Shown here: piece by piece, positions 54,075 to 64,000 of the stretch
How the letters are laid out: each line of letters starts with the position of its first letter
How positions within the stretch are numbered: the stretch's first letter is position 1
Origin: Dactylorhiza incarnata
Lineage: Eukaryota > Streptophyta > Magnoliopsida > Asparagales > Orchidaceae
Assembly (NCBI GenBank): GCA_033032865.1
Contig: JAWHQI010000201.1
Coordinates: 4,651,501-4,715,500 of the forward strand
Reading direction: 5' to 3'
Length of the DNA: 64,000 bases
Notes under the pieces: generated by a model
Database searches by the model: none
Seen by the model: only the letters and a program-made list of their open reading frames with translations
Told to the model about the DNA's origin: nothing
Position numbers and translations under genes: made by a program

Positions 54075-55180
54075 CTAGAAAAAACCACTCCTTACGATAA
54101 ACACTTTGCCCTCGGATCGCAGGTAGAAGTAATAACCTTTGGTTTCCCTATGATATCCTACAAGATAACACTTATCTGACTTGGGTTCCATCTTGTCAGG
54201 CATTTGACGTCGCACGTATGCCTCACAACCCCAAATCTTAATGAAAGACATACCGGGATGCTTCCCAGTCCATATCTCATATGGTGTCTTTTGAACCGTC
54301 ATTGTCGGAACTCAATTTAATGTAAAAGCAGCCATGTCTAGAGCAAAACCCTAAAAGGAAATGGGCAGATCTGCCTGACTTATCATTGACCGTACCATAT
54401 TTAAAAAAGTATGATTCCCCCTCTCAGACACACCATTATGTTGTGGTGTTCCAGGGGGAGTGAGCTGTGAAACAATACCACACTCTTTCAGATGATCACA
54501 AAACTCATGACTTAGATATTCACCACCTCGATCGGAACAAAGTGCTTTTATTCTTTTTCCCAGTTGATTCTCTACTTCATTCTTAAACTCTGAACTTTTC
54601 AAAGGTATCAGATTTGTTCTTCAACAGAAACACGTATCCATATCTAATGAAATCATCAGTGAATGTAACGAAGTAGTAGAACCCACCTCTAGCCATAGAA
54701 CTCATGGGTCCGCATACATCAATATGTATCACACCCAAGAGATCATCATCCCTCTCAGTACAACTAGTGAAAGGGGCTTTCGTCATCTTGCCTAATAAAT
54801 AAGACTGCATCTCTCAAATGATTCATAATCAAATGAGTCCAACTTTCTATCTTTATGGAGCTTGGATATGCGCTTCTCATTTATATTACCCAAATGACAA
54901 TGCCAAAGATACGTAGGATTTGAGTTATTAGTTTTTAGTGTTTTAGTATTCTCTATATTATAGATCAGATGGTCTAAATTCAAAATATATACACCATTAA
55001 ACAAGTGGGTTACACCATAACAAACATAATTCATAAAAATTTAACAATAATTGTTCTTAATTATAAATGAAAAATCCTTCATGTCAATGCATGAAATGGA
55101 TATAATGTTTCGAGTTATGTCTAGAACAAAATAACAGTTATCTAATTCAAGCCCAGTGGACAAAGAAAGACGATAGACTC
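54075..55180 (-). pseudogene. pol: Element G GAG-pre-integrase and integrase
   Basis: From right to left: YRLSLSTGLELDNCYFVL, YLWHCHLGNINEKRISKLHK (GAG-pre-integrase), YLLGKMTKAPF, then the core VIHIDVCGPMSSMARGG, SDRGGEYLSHEFCDHLKECG, PPGTPQHNGVSERGN and finally VQKTPYEIWTGKHPGMSFIK, GYHRETKGYYFY. Small frameshifts lie near 54590, 54800 and 54330. A stop follows NNYC near 55045. Confidence 0.85.
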
Positions 55181-56284
55181 TAAAAGTGGAGGTTAGATCT
55201 TAAATTAACTCTAGAGGGGGGAGGGGGTGAATAGAGTTTAAAACTTTTCCCTTAGTTTTATAGCGGAATTGAAGATACTTATATAAGTATATGTGTATAG
55301 AGTGAGTGATAAATAAAAACTGAAATAAAATTAATAATGAAAACAACACACATCACAACACAGAAAAGAAATCAAACACAGAGGACACAAGGAGCTATAA
55401 TAGTTCCCCACTAAACTTGGGTACGTCTACTCTTCTACCACCCTTGGTAGGAATCCACTAGGATTTTTGATCAGGTGCCCTCACACCAATGAGCTTTTGA
55501 TAAGGTGCCCAAACACCAACTAGATTTTTTGATCAGGTGTCTTGCCACCAATGGGGTAAACTTTTGAAGGGAGTTTTAACCCTGTACAGAATGGGATGAA
55601 GAGGGGTTTAGATGTTCTTCTCTATCAAGATGTATAGAGAAGACTCTAGTGGATTTGATGTTGTAGAAAGGCTCCTCTGTCTGATTGAAGATGTTTGACA
55701 GTTGAATGGCTGGAGCTTTCTCTTTGAAGAAATGATCTTCCTGTAGCAGATAAATCTGGAAGAAAGAGTTCATCAGATTTTTTGATGCTCTTTTGAAAGA
55801 TCTGTGCTTGCAGCTAATGAATGAGAGAATAATGTTGATGTTGTTCTCAGTTGAATGAAGTAGCTGCTGTTGAGGAAGAAGAAGATGATTTATATTCCTG
55901 CTCTTCTTTGTCTTCCTGAAGTTTTTCTACTTTCTTGATCTGATTCTTGCAGCAGGAAATCTGAGAGATAGTGTAGTTGTTCTCAGAAAATGTGTGCTGC
56001 TGAAGAGGAAGAAGATGAAGTTCTATTCTCTGAAATTGCTTGAGGAGGAAGAAGAAGTGAATATTAATTTCTTTTCTTCCTGTATACTTCTTTCTTTCTT
56101 TTTCTGTCATTTTCTGTACAACAATATATTCTGTAATGATCTGTCGTATATGCTTGTTTATATTCTGCTGTATATCTTCTGCCTTTTCAAAAAATCTGAC
56201 AGCTATTAAATGCAAATCCCATATATTAAGGAATAACATGCGCTAAAGAGATATCAGTACAGCTACTGCACCATTTAGCCTTTT

Positions 56285-56293
56285 CCTTTTATA
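56285..56293 (-). promoter_or_regulatory. TATA box of H LTR
   Basis: TATAAAAGG on the minus strand, about 90 bp or more downstream of the repeat cluster. Confidence 0.65.
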
Positions 56294-56384
56294 CGGAATG
56301 TCCTTTTCTGCTGGAAGTCAACGACTATAACTTGAATAAATAAAAGAAATATGTTTTCCTTACTTGATCTCATAGAAAGAGCCG

Positions 56385-56930
56385 TCGCTGTTAGTCGACC
56401 TGAGTTCAGAGAATGAAATGAAATAATCTTTCTGAAATTTCTGAACATAAATAATAATTCTTCGATCTGAATAAAATTCATCGTACGCAGATTCGTCGAC
56501 CTCAAGATTTTCATCGAACACAACATTTACTTTGTCGACCTCAATTGAATCTTGCTGGAATAATTAATTTTGTTGATCTGTGAGAACCTTCGTCGATCGG
56601 AAGGTGTTCGTCGACGCAGACTGGAGTTCGTCGAGCGGAAGTATTCGTCGACCGCTGAGCCTGGATAAAATCGTCGACCGCTGAGCTTGAACAAAATCAT
56701 CGACCGCTGAATATAATTAATCGAGCGCTGCACTTAGACAAATTCTTCGACCGCTGAGACGGGTTCGTCGAGCGCAGAGCGACGTTCGTCGAATGCAGAG
56801 AACATGCCGTTCGTTGAGCGCATAATGCAAGTCATTCGTCGAACGCAGAGAGCTTGCCGTTCGTCGAACGCAGATAGCCGTTCGTCGAACGCAGTGTGGA
56901 GTTTGTCGAATGCAGAATCTGAATGAATTC
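56385..56930. promoter_or_regulatory. TCGTCGA-type repeat cluster in the H LTR
   Basis: More than a dozen copies of TTCGTCGA(A/G/C)CGC(T/A)GAG-like units, for instance ATCGTCGACCGCTGAG and GTTCGTCGAACGCAGA, in tandem at irregular 25-40 bp spacing. Confidence 0.8.
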
Positions 56931-57043
56931 TCTAGTTCTAACAGCCTAAACTCTTGACCCATAAACTATACATTGGGGTCAACTTTGTCCTTAGTCAACA
57001 CATAGTGATCCTAGCCCAAATCAAAAATAGGGTTGTTCCAACA

Positions 57044-58029
57044 ATCTCCCCCTATTTGGGTTAGGACACTATTTGACAAAAATTGAAAATAAATAAACAA
57101 TAATACAGCAAAAACAACAGAGCTTGAATATATCTAATATATTTTAAATATTTTATCAGATATAAAATGAATAGTACTTTGAGTTTTGAAACATTTTAAT
57201 GAAAATAAAACTGAAAGAAATACAATCAGAACCTTGATTTCTCTGAATTCTGCTTTCTGAATTCTGAAATTCTGATTTTGTCTGAACTGTGTTGTTCTGA
57301 ATTGTGATCTGTAACTGAACTGTATTGTTCTGAATTCTGATCTGAATCTTTATAATCAAATATGTTATCTGCTGCTTCTTTTAAATCCAAAGCTATTTTC
57401 TGAATCTGCATAGAAATATATTCTGAATTCTGAATCTGCAATCTGCTTTCAAATTCTGAGCAACTTACTAATTCTGATTAGCTGAGTTGTAGCAATAACT
57501 GATACTGAAATTGCTATATATAAATTCTTCTTCTGAGCTGAATCTGCATCTAAACTTTATCTTAACTGTATCTGAATTTTTCTGAAACAGAAACTGCAAA
57601 CAGCAAACTGCTGTGATCTTTCAAGCTTCTTCATACAGCAACTCCTCCTGAGAGTGTCTCCTCCGGAGACTGGAGGTTCTTCAGCTTTCTCCCTTTGCCT
57701 AGTACATAGAACAACTCCCCCTGAGCAGAACACTGCATCAAATGGAGCTTGTTCATACAAACTTCTCCCCCTGCCTAGTTCAGGATGGCCTGAAGCTAGG
57801 CCCCTTGAAGAAGGGACATTTGATGGAGGTAGGGAAGGATGCAAGACTGTCATTGCTATTGTTCCTGCACAATAAAATAGAGATCAAGTGCAAAGGGAAC
57901 TAGAAAGAGCAACAATTCTGTAGAAATTCAGCTATAATAAAAAAATTTATTAATGATGACAGGCTGGAAAAAAGCTTCAGAAAACTGAGTTTAATGAAGA
58001 GATGGGTAAGTAGAAAACATAAATTTTTT
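57044..58029 (-). other. Polypurine tract and 3' non-coding region of H
   Basis: The tract AAATAGGGGGAGAT lies at 57044-57057 (minus). The remainder holds no gene. Around 57225-57600 it is a degenerate TCTGAA/CTGAATT-rich low-complexity stretch. Confidence 0.7.
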
Positions 58030-59513
58030 TTAACAGATTGAATCTCCATCTATCATACCTAGCTGGTTTATAAAGAAGATATGTTTCTTTTCATCCAAGG
58101 GCTTGGTGAAAATGTCAGCTCTTTGCAAATTAGTAGAGATGAATTGTAGACAAATTTTGTTTTTATCCACATTATCCTTAAGGAAGTGGTGCCTAATCTC
58201 TATGTGTTTAGTCCTACTATGGAGAACTGGATTTTTTGCTTTAGATATTGCACTAGTATTGTCACAAAATATAATTGAATTATTTAAGTTGACACCATAG
58301 TCTAGGAGCTGATTTTGTATCCACAATATCTATGAGCAGCAACTGCCTGCACTATATATTCAGCTTCAGCTGTTGATGTAGACACAGATGTTTGTTTCTT
58401 ACAAAACCAAGACACAAGCCTATCACCAAGAAACTGGCAAGTTCCTGATGTGCTTTTCTTGTCTACTCTGCATCCAGCATAATCTGAATCTGAGAATCCA
58501 GTTAATTCAAATTCAGATGTTGTTGGATACCAAAGTCCTAGATTAGGGCAACCCTTTATATATCTTAAAATTCTTTTTAGTAAAATTAGATGAGATTCTT
58601 TGGGGTTAACTTGGAATCTAGCACAAATACAAGTAGCAAACATTATATCAGGCCTACTTGCTGTTAAATAAAGTAAAGAGCCAACAATTGCTCTATATAC
58701 CTTCTGATCAATAGGTTTCCCTGATTCATCAGCATCAACAACAACATTAGAGGGCATGGGTGTTTTCATGGTGGAAGAATCAGACTTACCAAATATTTTC
58801 ACTAATTCATTAGCATACTTAGATTGGGATATGAAGATTCCATTTGGAGTTTGCTTCACTTGAAGACCAAGGATGTATGATAGTTCACCCATACTACTCA
58901 TTTCAAATTTAGATTGCATTAGATTAGAAAATCTTTTGCATAAGTTTGAATCAGTAGAGCCAAAAATAATGTCATCTACATATATTTGAACTAGTAATGT
59001 TTGATTTTTATGTATCCTGAAAGATAAAGTTTTGTCTACTATGCCTCTACAAAATTTATTCTCTAAGAGAAAACTAGCTAAGGTCTCATACCATGCTCTG
59101 GGAGCTTGTTTAAGACCATAGAGAGCTTTCTTAAGCTTAAATACAAAAGAAGAGTGAGTTGGAGAGATGAAACCTGGTGGGTGTTCCACATAGACTTCTT
59201 CTTTGATTTCTCCATTCACAAATGCACTCTTTACATCCATTTGATAAACCTTGAATTTCTTGTATGCAGCAAATGCAAGGAAAATTCTGATTGCTTCTAA
59301 CCTTGCAACTGGTGCAAAAGTTTGATCATAGTCTATTCCTTCTTCTTGTGAATATCCTTGAGCTACTAGTCTAGCTTTGTTTCTCACAATGTTTCCATCT
59401 GCATCTAGCTTATTCATGTAGACCCACTTAGTTCCAATTGCTGGACGGTCTTTTGGTCTAGGAACCAAATCCCAAACTTTGTTTGTCTCAAACTGATTGA
59501 GCTCCTCTTGCAT
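58030..59513 (-). pseudogene. pol: Element H reverse transcriptase and RNase H
   Basis: RT is nearly complete: [71 protein letters not shown] and catalytic YVDDIIFGS. RNase H follows: [31 protein letters not shown] frameshift near 58360 and a stop at about 58333-58335 (CAQ to stop) split off the end ([37 protein letters not shown]). Upstream, TAA at 59535-59537 precedes [13 protein letters not shown]. Confidence 0.92.
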
Positions 59514-59537
59514 AGCAATGATCCAGTTGGGATCTTG

Positions 59538-61164
59538 TTATGCATCTTGTAGGGATTGAGGTTCAATCTGAGAGAGAAAACAAGTATGCATCATATTTTG
59601 ATTTACTTGATGCCTTGTTTGCACACCTGCTGAAATATCACTAATAATTTGAGATATTGGGTGATCTTTAACTGTGATGTGATCAACAGTTGGAGTGGGT
59701 TCAACATTAATTTCCACTTGGGGAATTTGTTCAGTTGCAATATCCTGTGGAGGATGATCTGTTGTTATCTGATTTAAATTGTCAGCAAAATCTGAGTGAT
59801 TTTGTTCTTCACTTTCTTCAGCATTCTGCTGCACAGGATTTAGAAATCCTTCTTTATGTAGAGCTAATTGATCTAGCTGCTCACATAGTGTAGGTACCTG
59901 CAGATTTTCTATGGTAGAAGAATTCTTCTCCTTGTAAAACATATTAGTTTCATCAAAGGAAACATGGATTGATTCTTCAATTTTAAGAGAAGATTTGTTA
60001 TAAATCCTATATGCCTTGCTGATTAAAGAATAGCCTAAGAAAATTCCTTCTTCAGATTTTGGTTCAAATTTCCTAAGGTATTTCTTATCATTATTATGAA
60101 CAAAACATCTACAGCCAAATGCTCTAAAATAGTTAACTTTAGGTTTCTTCCTATTTAAGTAATTCATAAGGAGTCTTACCCTTAAGTTTGTGTATCAAAC
60201 TTCTATTCAATACATAGTTTGCTGTGCAAACAGCCTCTGCCCAAAAAGATATGGGCAAATTAGCATCTGCAAGCAATGTTCTTGCTGATTCAATTAGAGT
60301 TCTATTTTTCTATTCAACTACCCCATTTTGTTGAGGAGTTCTAGGAGCTGAGAAGCAATGCCTGATACCTTCCTTCTCACAGAATTCTTGCATGAGAAGA
60401 GACTCAAACTCAGTTCCATGATCACTTCTGATCAATGCAACTACAGTAGAGTACTCATTCTTTATGCTCTTAAGAAAGTCTGAAAGAACTTTAAAGTTAT
60501 CTGACTTTTCTCTCAAAAAGAACACCCAAGTGAATCTTGAGAAGTCATCTACAATAACTAGAGTGTAAGACTTCCCCCCTAAACTCTTTGTTGCTATAGG
60601 TCCAAAAAGGTCCAAATGTAGCAAATATAAGATTCTAGGTGAATCACTTTTAGATAATGATTTAAAACTACTTTTAGTTTGCTTGCCTAGTTGACATGCC
60701 CTACAAAGACCTTCTTTCTTATATGAACCTAAGGGTAAACCTCTAACAAGATTGTCCTTAGATAATTTAGCAATGGTCCTAAGGTTTACATGTCCTAAAC
60801 TTTTATGCCAAAGTTCACTAGGTTTGCATAATTCATTAAATAAACAAATTTCTGATTTAGATGAATTGAAATTTACTAAATAAATATTACCTTGCCTAAT
60901 ACCTGATAAAACAATAACATTATTAGAAGATTTAATAAGGCATTTTAATTTATTAAAGGTTACCTTATACCCTTCATCACATAATTGACTTATGCTGATA
61001 AGGTTATGCTTCAGTCCCTTGACATAAGCTACCTCTTTGAAGGTGACTTCTCCAACCTTGACTTTTCCATAGCCTTTTGTTTGTCCATAGTTGGAGTCTC
61101 CAAATATTACTTTTGGTCCAAGTTTTGCCTTGTAATTGTTCAGGTTGGCTTTGTTTCCTGTCAT
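59538..61164 (-). pseudogene. pol: Element H integrase
   Basis: GAG-pre-integrase (NELCKPSELWHKSLGHVNLR, CRACQLGKQTKSSFKSL) leads to the core LLHLDLFGPIATKSLGGK, VDDFSRFTWVFFLREKSD, RSDHGTEFES and PQQNGVVE. A TAG after VVE (60310-60312) and a frameshift near 60160 separate the C-terminal part (KPKVNYFRAFGCRCFVHNN, GIFLGYSLISKAYRIYNK), which ends in an acidic linker to RT. Confidence 0.9.
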
Positions 61165-61502
61165 ATGTTTTCAACAGCCACTATCCAAATACCATTTTTC
61201 ATTTATTCTTGGATAGCTGTGTACCTGCAAAAACATAAAACAATCTATTTGTTCCTGACCCAGATTACCTTGGGTCTTTTTGTATTTCCACAAATATCTG
61301 AAATAAAAGACATTTCAGGTTGGTCCTTGTAACCTTGTGGATGATATCTCCTTGGAGGTATTATCCATTCAGTGAAAGGATTCTTAGAATATGAAGAATG
61401 TGAATTGTTCAGATTTGCTGTATAGTTTCTATTCGATGAACTGGGCTGAGTTCTTCGAGCACCGTTCATATAATGACTATATTGAAAATCTGTCTTCAGA
61501 GT
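61165..61502 (-). pseudogene. pol: Element H gag-integrase linker and protease remnant
   Basis: In frame with gag apart from a stop at 61503-61505. It has repeats of an NGARR word (LNGARRNV, NGARRTQPSSSNR) followed by low-complexity Asn/Ser sequence. The underlying DNA is a second, smaller cluster of TTCGTCGAGCTCCGTTC-type words like those in the LTR. I see no clear protease active site. Confidence 0.55.
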
Positions 61503-63274
61503 TCATCGAGCTCCGTTCGACGAAGTGGTTACATTTCGTCGAGCTCCGTTCAACGAATTCTGTTGAATTCTGCTATTCTCGACAGTCTTACTTGAAAAGT
61601 TTTTATTTATTCCTACAACCTCTTTGCTCTTAGCATAGATGAATTTTATAGGTGTAGATAATATATTCTTCTTAATCAGATGTGGCTCACTCGATGAAGC
61701 ACCCAAGCCTAGTTTGCTATTAAGTCTAGCATTTACTGTGCTTGTTATGTCCATCAGTTTGATGCTTCTCCCATTTAGGGATTCTTCAAACTTTTTGGCT
61801 TCAGACAACTTGCTTTCAATGAGAACAACAGGTTCCCTGGAGGCAGCCAAATCTTTCTCAAGAGTTACATTTTCTTCACTTATATTTTTCATTTCAGCTA
61901 GCTTACTTTTGAGTGAGATTATTTCTTTCTCAAATTTGAGTAAGTCTAAGCAAAGAACCTTGAATTCAGCTTTGAATTCAATTGAAGTAAAATCAAAGTT
62001 AGATATTACCTGATCAAAATCAATTTCTGCTTCTGATCCTGATTCTTCTTCATCAGAATTGTTGGCTGAGGCATTGATTGCCATCATGCAAAAGTTCTTC
62101 TCTTCTTCATTATCTTCATCATCACTGGATGATGATGCATTTCCTGACTCACTGCCTGAGTCATAAATGTCCATCAAACATTGGTCATTTTCTTTTGTTT
62201 CTTCTTCATCATCTGAAGAACTGGATGACTGTTCTGATTCAGTTTCACTCCAGGTTTCTGCTACAAATCCTCTTCCCTTCTTTTTGTGCTTGTGGGAGGA
62301 AGACTTGTTGGATTGTCTTCTTTCTTCTTTTTCAGTTCTCCTCTCCTTCTTCTGATTTTCTGGACAATCTGGCAGAATATGTCCAGGTTTCCTGCAACCA
62401 TAACAAATATTTTCTTTAGAATTTGACTTGTCATACCTTGGCTTTTCATGGCTCCTGGATGACTTTTGCCTAAAGTCTTTTCTTGCCATCTTGTAGAATC
62501 TTTGGGCAAGTAGGCTCATGAACTCCTCATCCCTTGGAGCTTTTTCTTCTTCATCAGCTGCTTTGAAAGCAATACTCTTTTCTCTCTTTGTTGCTGGAGA
62601 TGAAGTAGATGATTCAGCTTCCCTGGATTTGATGAGCTGCTCATAGGATTTGAGCTTGCCCAACAAAGTTTCAGTGGTATCTCATTGAGGATTCTGGCTT
62701 CCTTGATTGGCCAGATTCTAGAATCCCATGTGGTGGGGAAGCACATTAAGATCTTGTCATTGACCTCAGTTATAGAGATCACTTTTTCCAAGGTCTTCAG
62801 CTCATTTATTATGAGGTTGAGCCTATTGTACATATCAGCAACACTTTCAGATTCTCCTTTCTTGAAATTCTCATATTGAGAAATATGATGAGATCTCCTG
62901 TCTTTCCTTTCATAAGCAGATCCCTCAACCATGTTGTTGAGAGAAATCCATATTTCTCTTGCTGAGGTGCATTCCACCACTCTCTGAAAAATGTCATCAG
63001 ACATTGTTTGAGCCAGAATATTCATTGCTTTTGCATCAGCACTCCTTTGCTTTTTCTGGGTTTCAGTCCATTCAGGAGGTGGAACAACACTGTTGTTAGT
63101 AGTGGTTCCAGTACTCATTGTTGCTGTGGGAGCTGGAGGTCCTGTCAAAATCACATTGAAGATATCTTCATAAATAGAATTCATGTAAAGTCTAATCCGT
63201 GCTTTCCACAGTGCAAACTTACTGAGATTGCACATAGGAGGTCTTGTGCTGGAATACTCTCTGTTTTGTGCCAT
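61503..63274 (-). pseudogene. gag: Element H gag
   Basis: Starts at ATG 63274 (MAQNREYSSTRPP), with the copia gag domain (FALWKARIRLYMNSIYED, TSAREIWISLNNMVEGS, SESVADMYNRLNLIINEL). A frameshift near 62670 leads to LGKLKSYEQLIKSREAESS. Then a Lys-rich segment, one CCHC knuckle CYGCRKPGHILPDC, acidic Ser/Asp/Glu tracts and a leucine-rich coiled coil follow. Large gag with long acidic tracts is usual in SIRE-type elements. Confidence 0.9.
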
Positions 63275-63374
63275 GAGTTTTTAACAGAAAATAAATGAAA
63301 TAAAAACTCTAAAAGAATGTAAGATCTAATTGATCTTTGTGATTCAGATGTTAGCTTGTAAAGAATCAACAACC

Positions 63375-63385
63375 CTCTGATACCA
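63375..63385 (-). other. Primer-binding site of H (initiator tRNA-Met)
   Basis: TGGTATCAGAG on the minus strand, 2 bp from the LTR end. Confidence 0.93.
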
Positions 63386-63387
63386 AT

Positions 63388-64000
63388 TGAAAGTGGAAGT
63401 TAGATCTTAAATTAACTCTAGGGGGGGTGAATAGAGTTTAAAACTTTTCCCTTAGTTTTATAGCGGAATTGAAGATACTGATATAAGTATATGTGTATAG
63501 AGTGAGTGATAAATAAAAACTTAAATAAAATGAATAATGAAAACAGCACACAGCACAACACAGAAAAGAAATCAAACACAAAGGACACAAGGAGCTATAG
63601 TAGTTCGCCACTAAACTTGGGTACGTCTACTCTTCTACCACCCTTGGTAGGAATCCACTAGGATTTTTGATCAGGTGCCCTCACACCAATGAGCTTTTGA
63701 TAAGGTGCCCAAAAACCAACTAGATTTTTTAATCAGGTGTCTTGCCACCAATGGGGTAAACTTTTGAAGGGAGTTTTAACCCTATACATAATGGGATGAA
63801 GAGGGGTTTAGATGTTGTTCTCTGTCAAGATGTATAGAGAAGACTCTAATGGATTTGATGTTGTAGAAAGGCTGCTCTGTCTGATTGAAGATGTTTGACA
63901 GTTGAGTGGCTAGAGCTTTCTCTTTGAAGAAATGATCTTCCTGTAGCAGATAAATCTGGAAGAAAGAGTTCTTCAGATTTTTTGTTGCTCTTATGAAAGA
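63388..64000 (-). repeat. 5' LTR of element H, partial
   Basis: The first 613 bp match 55181 onward with few differences; the rest lies beyond the window. Confidence 0.93.

Larger units (their letters stand above)
51899..55180 (-). mobile_element. Element G: internally deleted Ty1/copia element
   Basis: A minus-strand copia element of a lineage distinct from F and H. It keeps its 3' LTR (51899-53108), polypurine tract, a short RT N-terminal piece and the integrase with GAG-pre-integrase. It lacks the RT core and RNase H. At 55180 H interrupts it; gag and 5' LTR lie outside the window. It sits in F's integrase. Confidence 0.8.
55181..57043 (-). repeat. 3' LTR of element H
   Basis: 1,863 bp; on the minus strand TGTTGGAACAACCC to CCTCCACTTTTA, so its terminal CA is TA here; the 5' LTR has CA. 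It holds a run of near-repeats of 'GATCAGGTGCC...CACCAA' (55450-55560), a TATA box (56285-56293) and a dense TCGTCGA-type cluster (56385-56930). Confidence 0.88.
55181..64000 (-). mobile_element. Element H: SIRE-like Ty1/copia element
   Basis: A minus-strand element with 3' LTR 55181-57043, polypurine tract, 1-kb 3' non-coding region, RT/RNase H, integrase, gag, initiator tRNA-Met primer site and the start of the 5' LTR (63388 on). It inserted into G; GACTC at 55176-55180 would be its left target duplication. Several frameshifts and stops are present. It lacks the extra 3' ORF that F has. Confidence 0.9.

Noticed and set aside
57557..57875. Small open frames in the 3' region of H
   Set aside because: They overlap on opposite strands in low-complexity sequence and match nothing I know.

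Overview
The window is flowering-plant repeat-rich, probably heterochromatic, DNA. I see no host gene, tRNA or rRNA. Essentially every base belongs to an LTR retrotransposon. Plant origin follows from the clades present: Ty3/gypsy Tat (RT plus a second, archaeal-type RNase H and antisense accessory genes), Athila (tRNA-Asp-type primer site, DLGAS protease), a Tekay-type chromovirus (C-terminal chromodomain), and Ty1/copia elements including SIRE-like ones. The species cannot be named from the sequence.

Layout, using my own letters. A (minus, Tat clade) fills 1-19182 and runs off the left edge. Inside its integrase sits T, a complete young Tekay element (4725-13849, plus strand, target duplication CGGGA). 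A lies inside the 3' LTR of B, a small non-autonomous Athila-like element (19183-24003, minus). B lies inside the pol of C (24004-46117, plus), an old, heavily mutated Tat element. Downstream, C also carries a solo Athila-family LTR E (30594-32134, duplication AACAG) and a full Athila element D (32258-42042, duplication CCTAC). Both disrupt C's antisense accessory gene. C abuts F (46118-51898, minus, SIRE-like copia) and probably inserted into F's LTR. F's integrase is cut by copia element G (51899-55180, minus), which is cut by SIRE-like H (55181 to beyond 64000, minus). The inferred order is F holds C, which holds B, which holds A, which holds T; on the right, F holds G, which holds H.

How the parts work. 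The gag, protease, RT, RNase H and integrase domains are those of ordinary LTR elements. T is the best preserved. Its gag frame opens directly after a splice-acceptor-like AG with no ATG, and an ATG lies upstream in the LTR in front of a donor-like site in matching phase. A second, 83-bp AT-rich GT-AG segment puts gag in frame with pol. This suggests a three-exon gag-pol gene, with one TGA stop in the protease. A and C each carry antisense, intron-containing accessory genes with coiled coils and acidic tails, and tandem arrays in their 3' untranslated regions.

The most unusual pattern is in the LTRs. The Tekay element and the Athila elements belong to different clades, yet share a roughly 95-bp tandem module built on the half-site GCGCACGACCA and its inverse. 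It ends just upstream of the TATA box in the Athila LTRs. The three copia LTRs instead carry clusters of a TCGTCGA-type palindrome, also upstream of the TATA box. Each LTR thus holds an array of short inverted repeats at its promoter, and the motif is shared across families.
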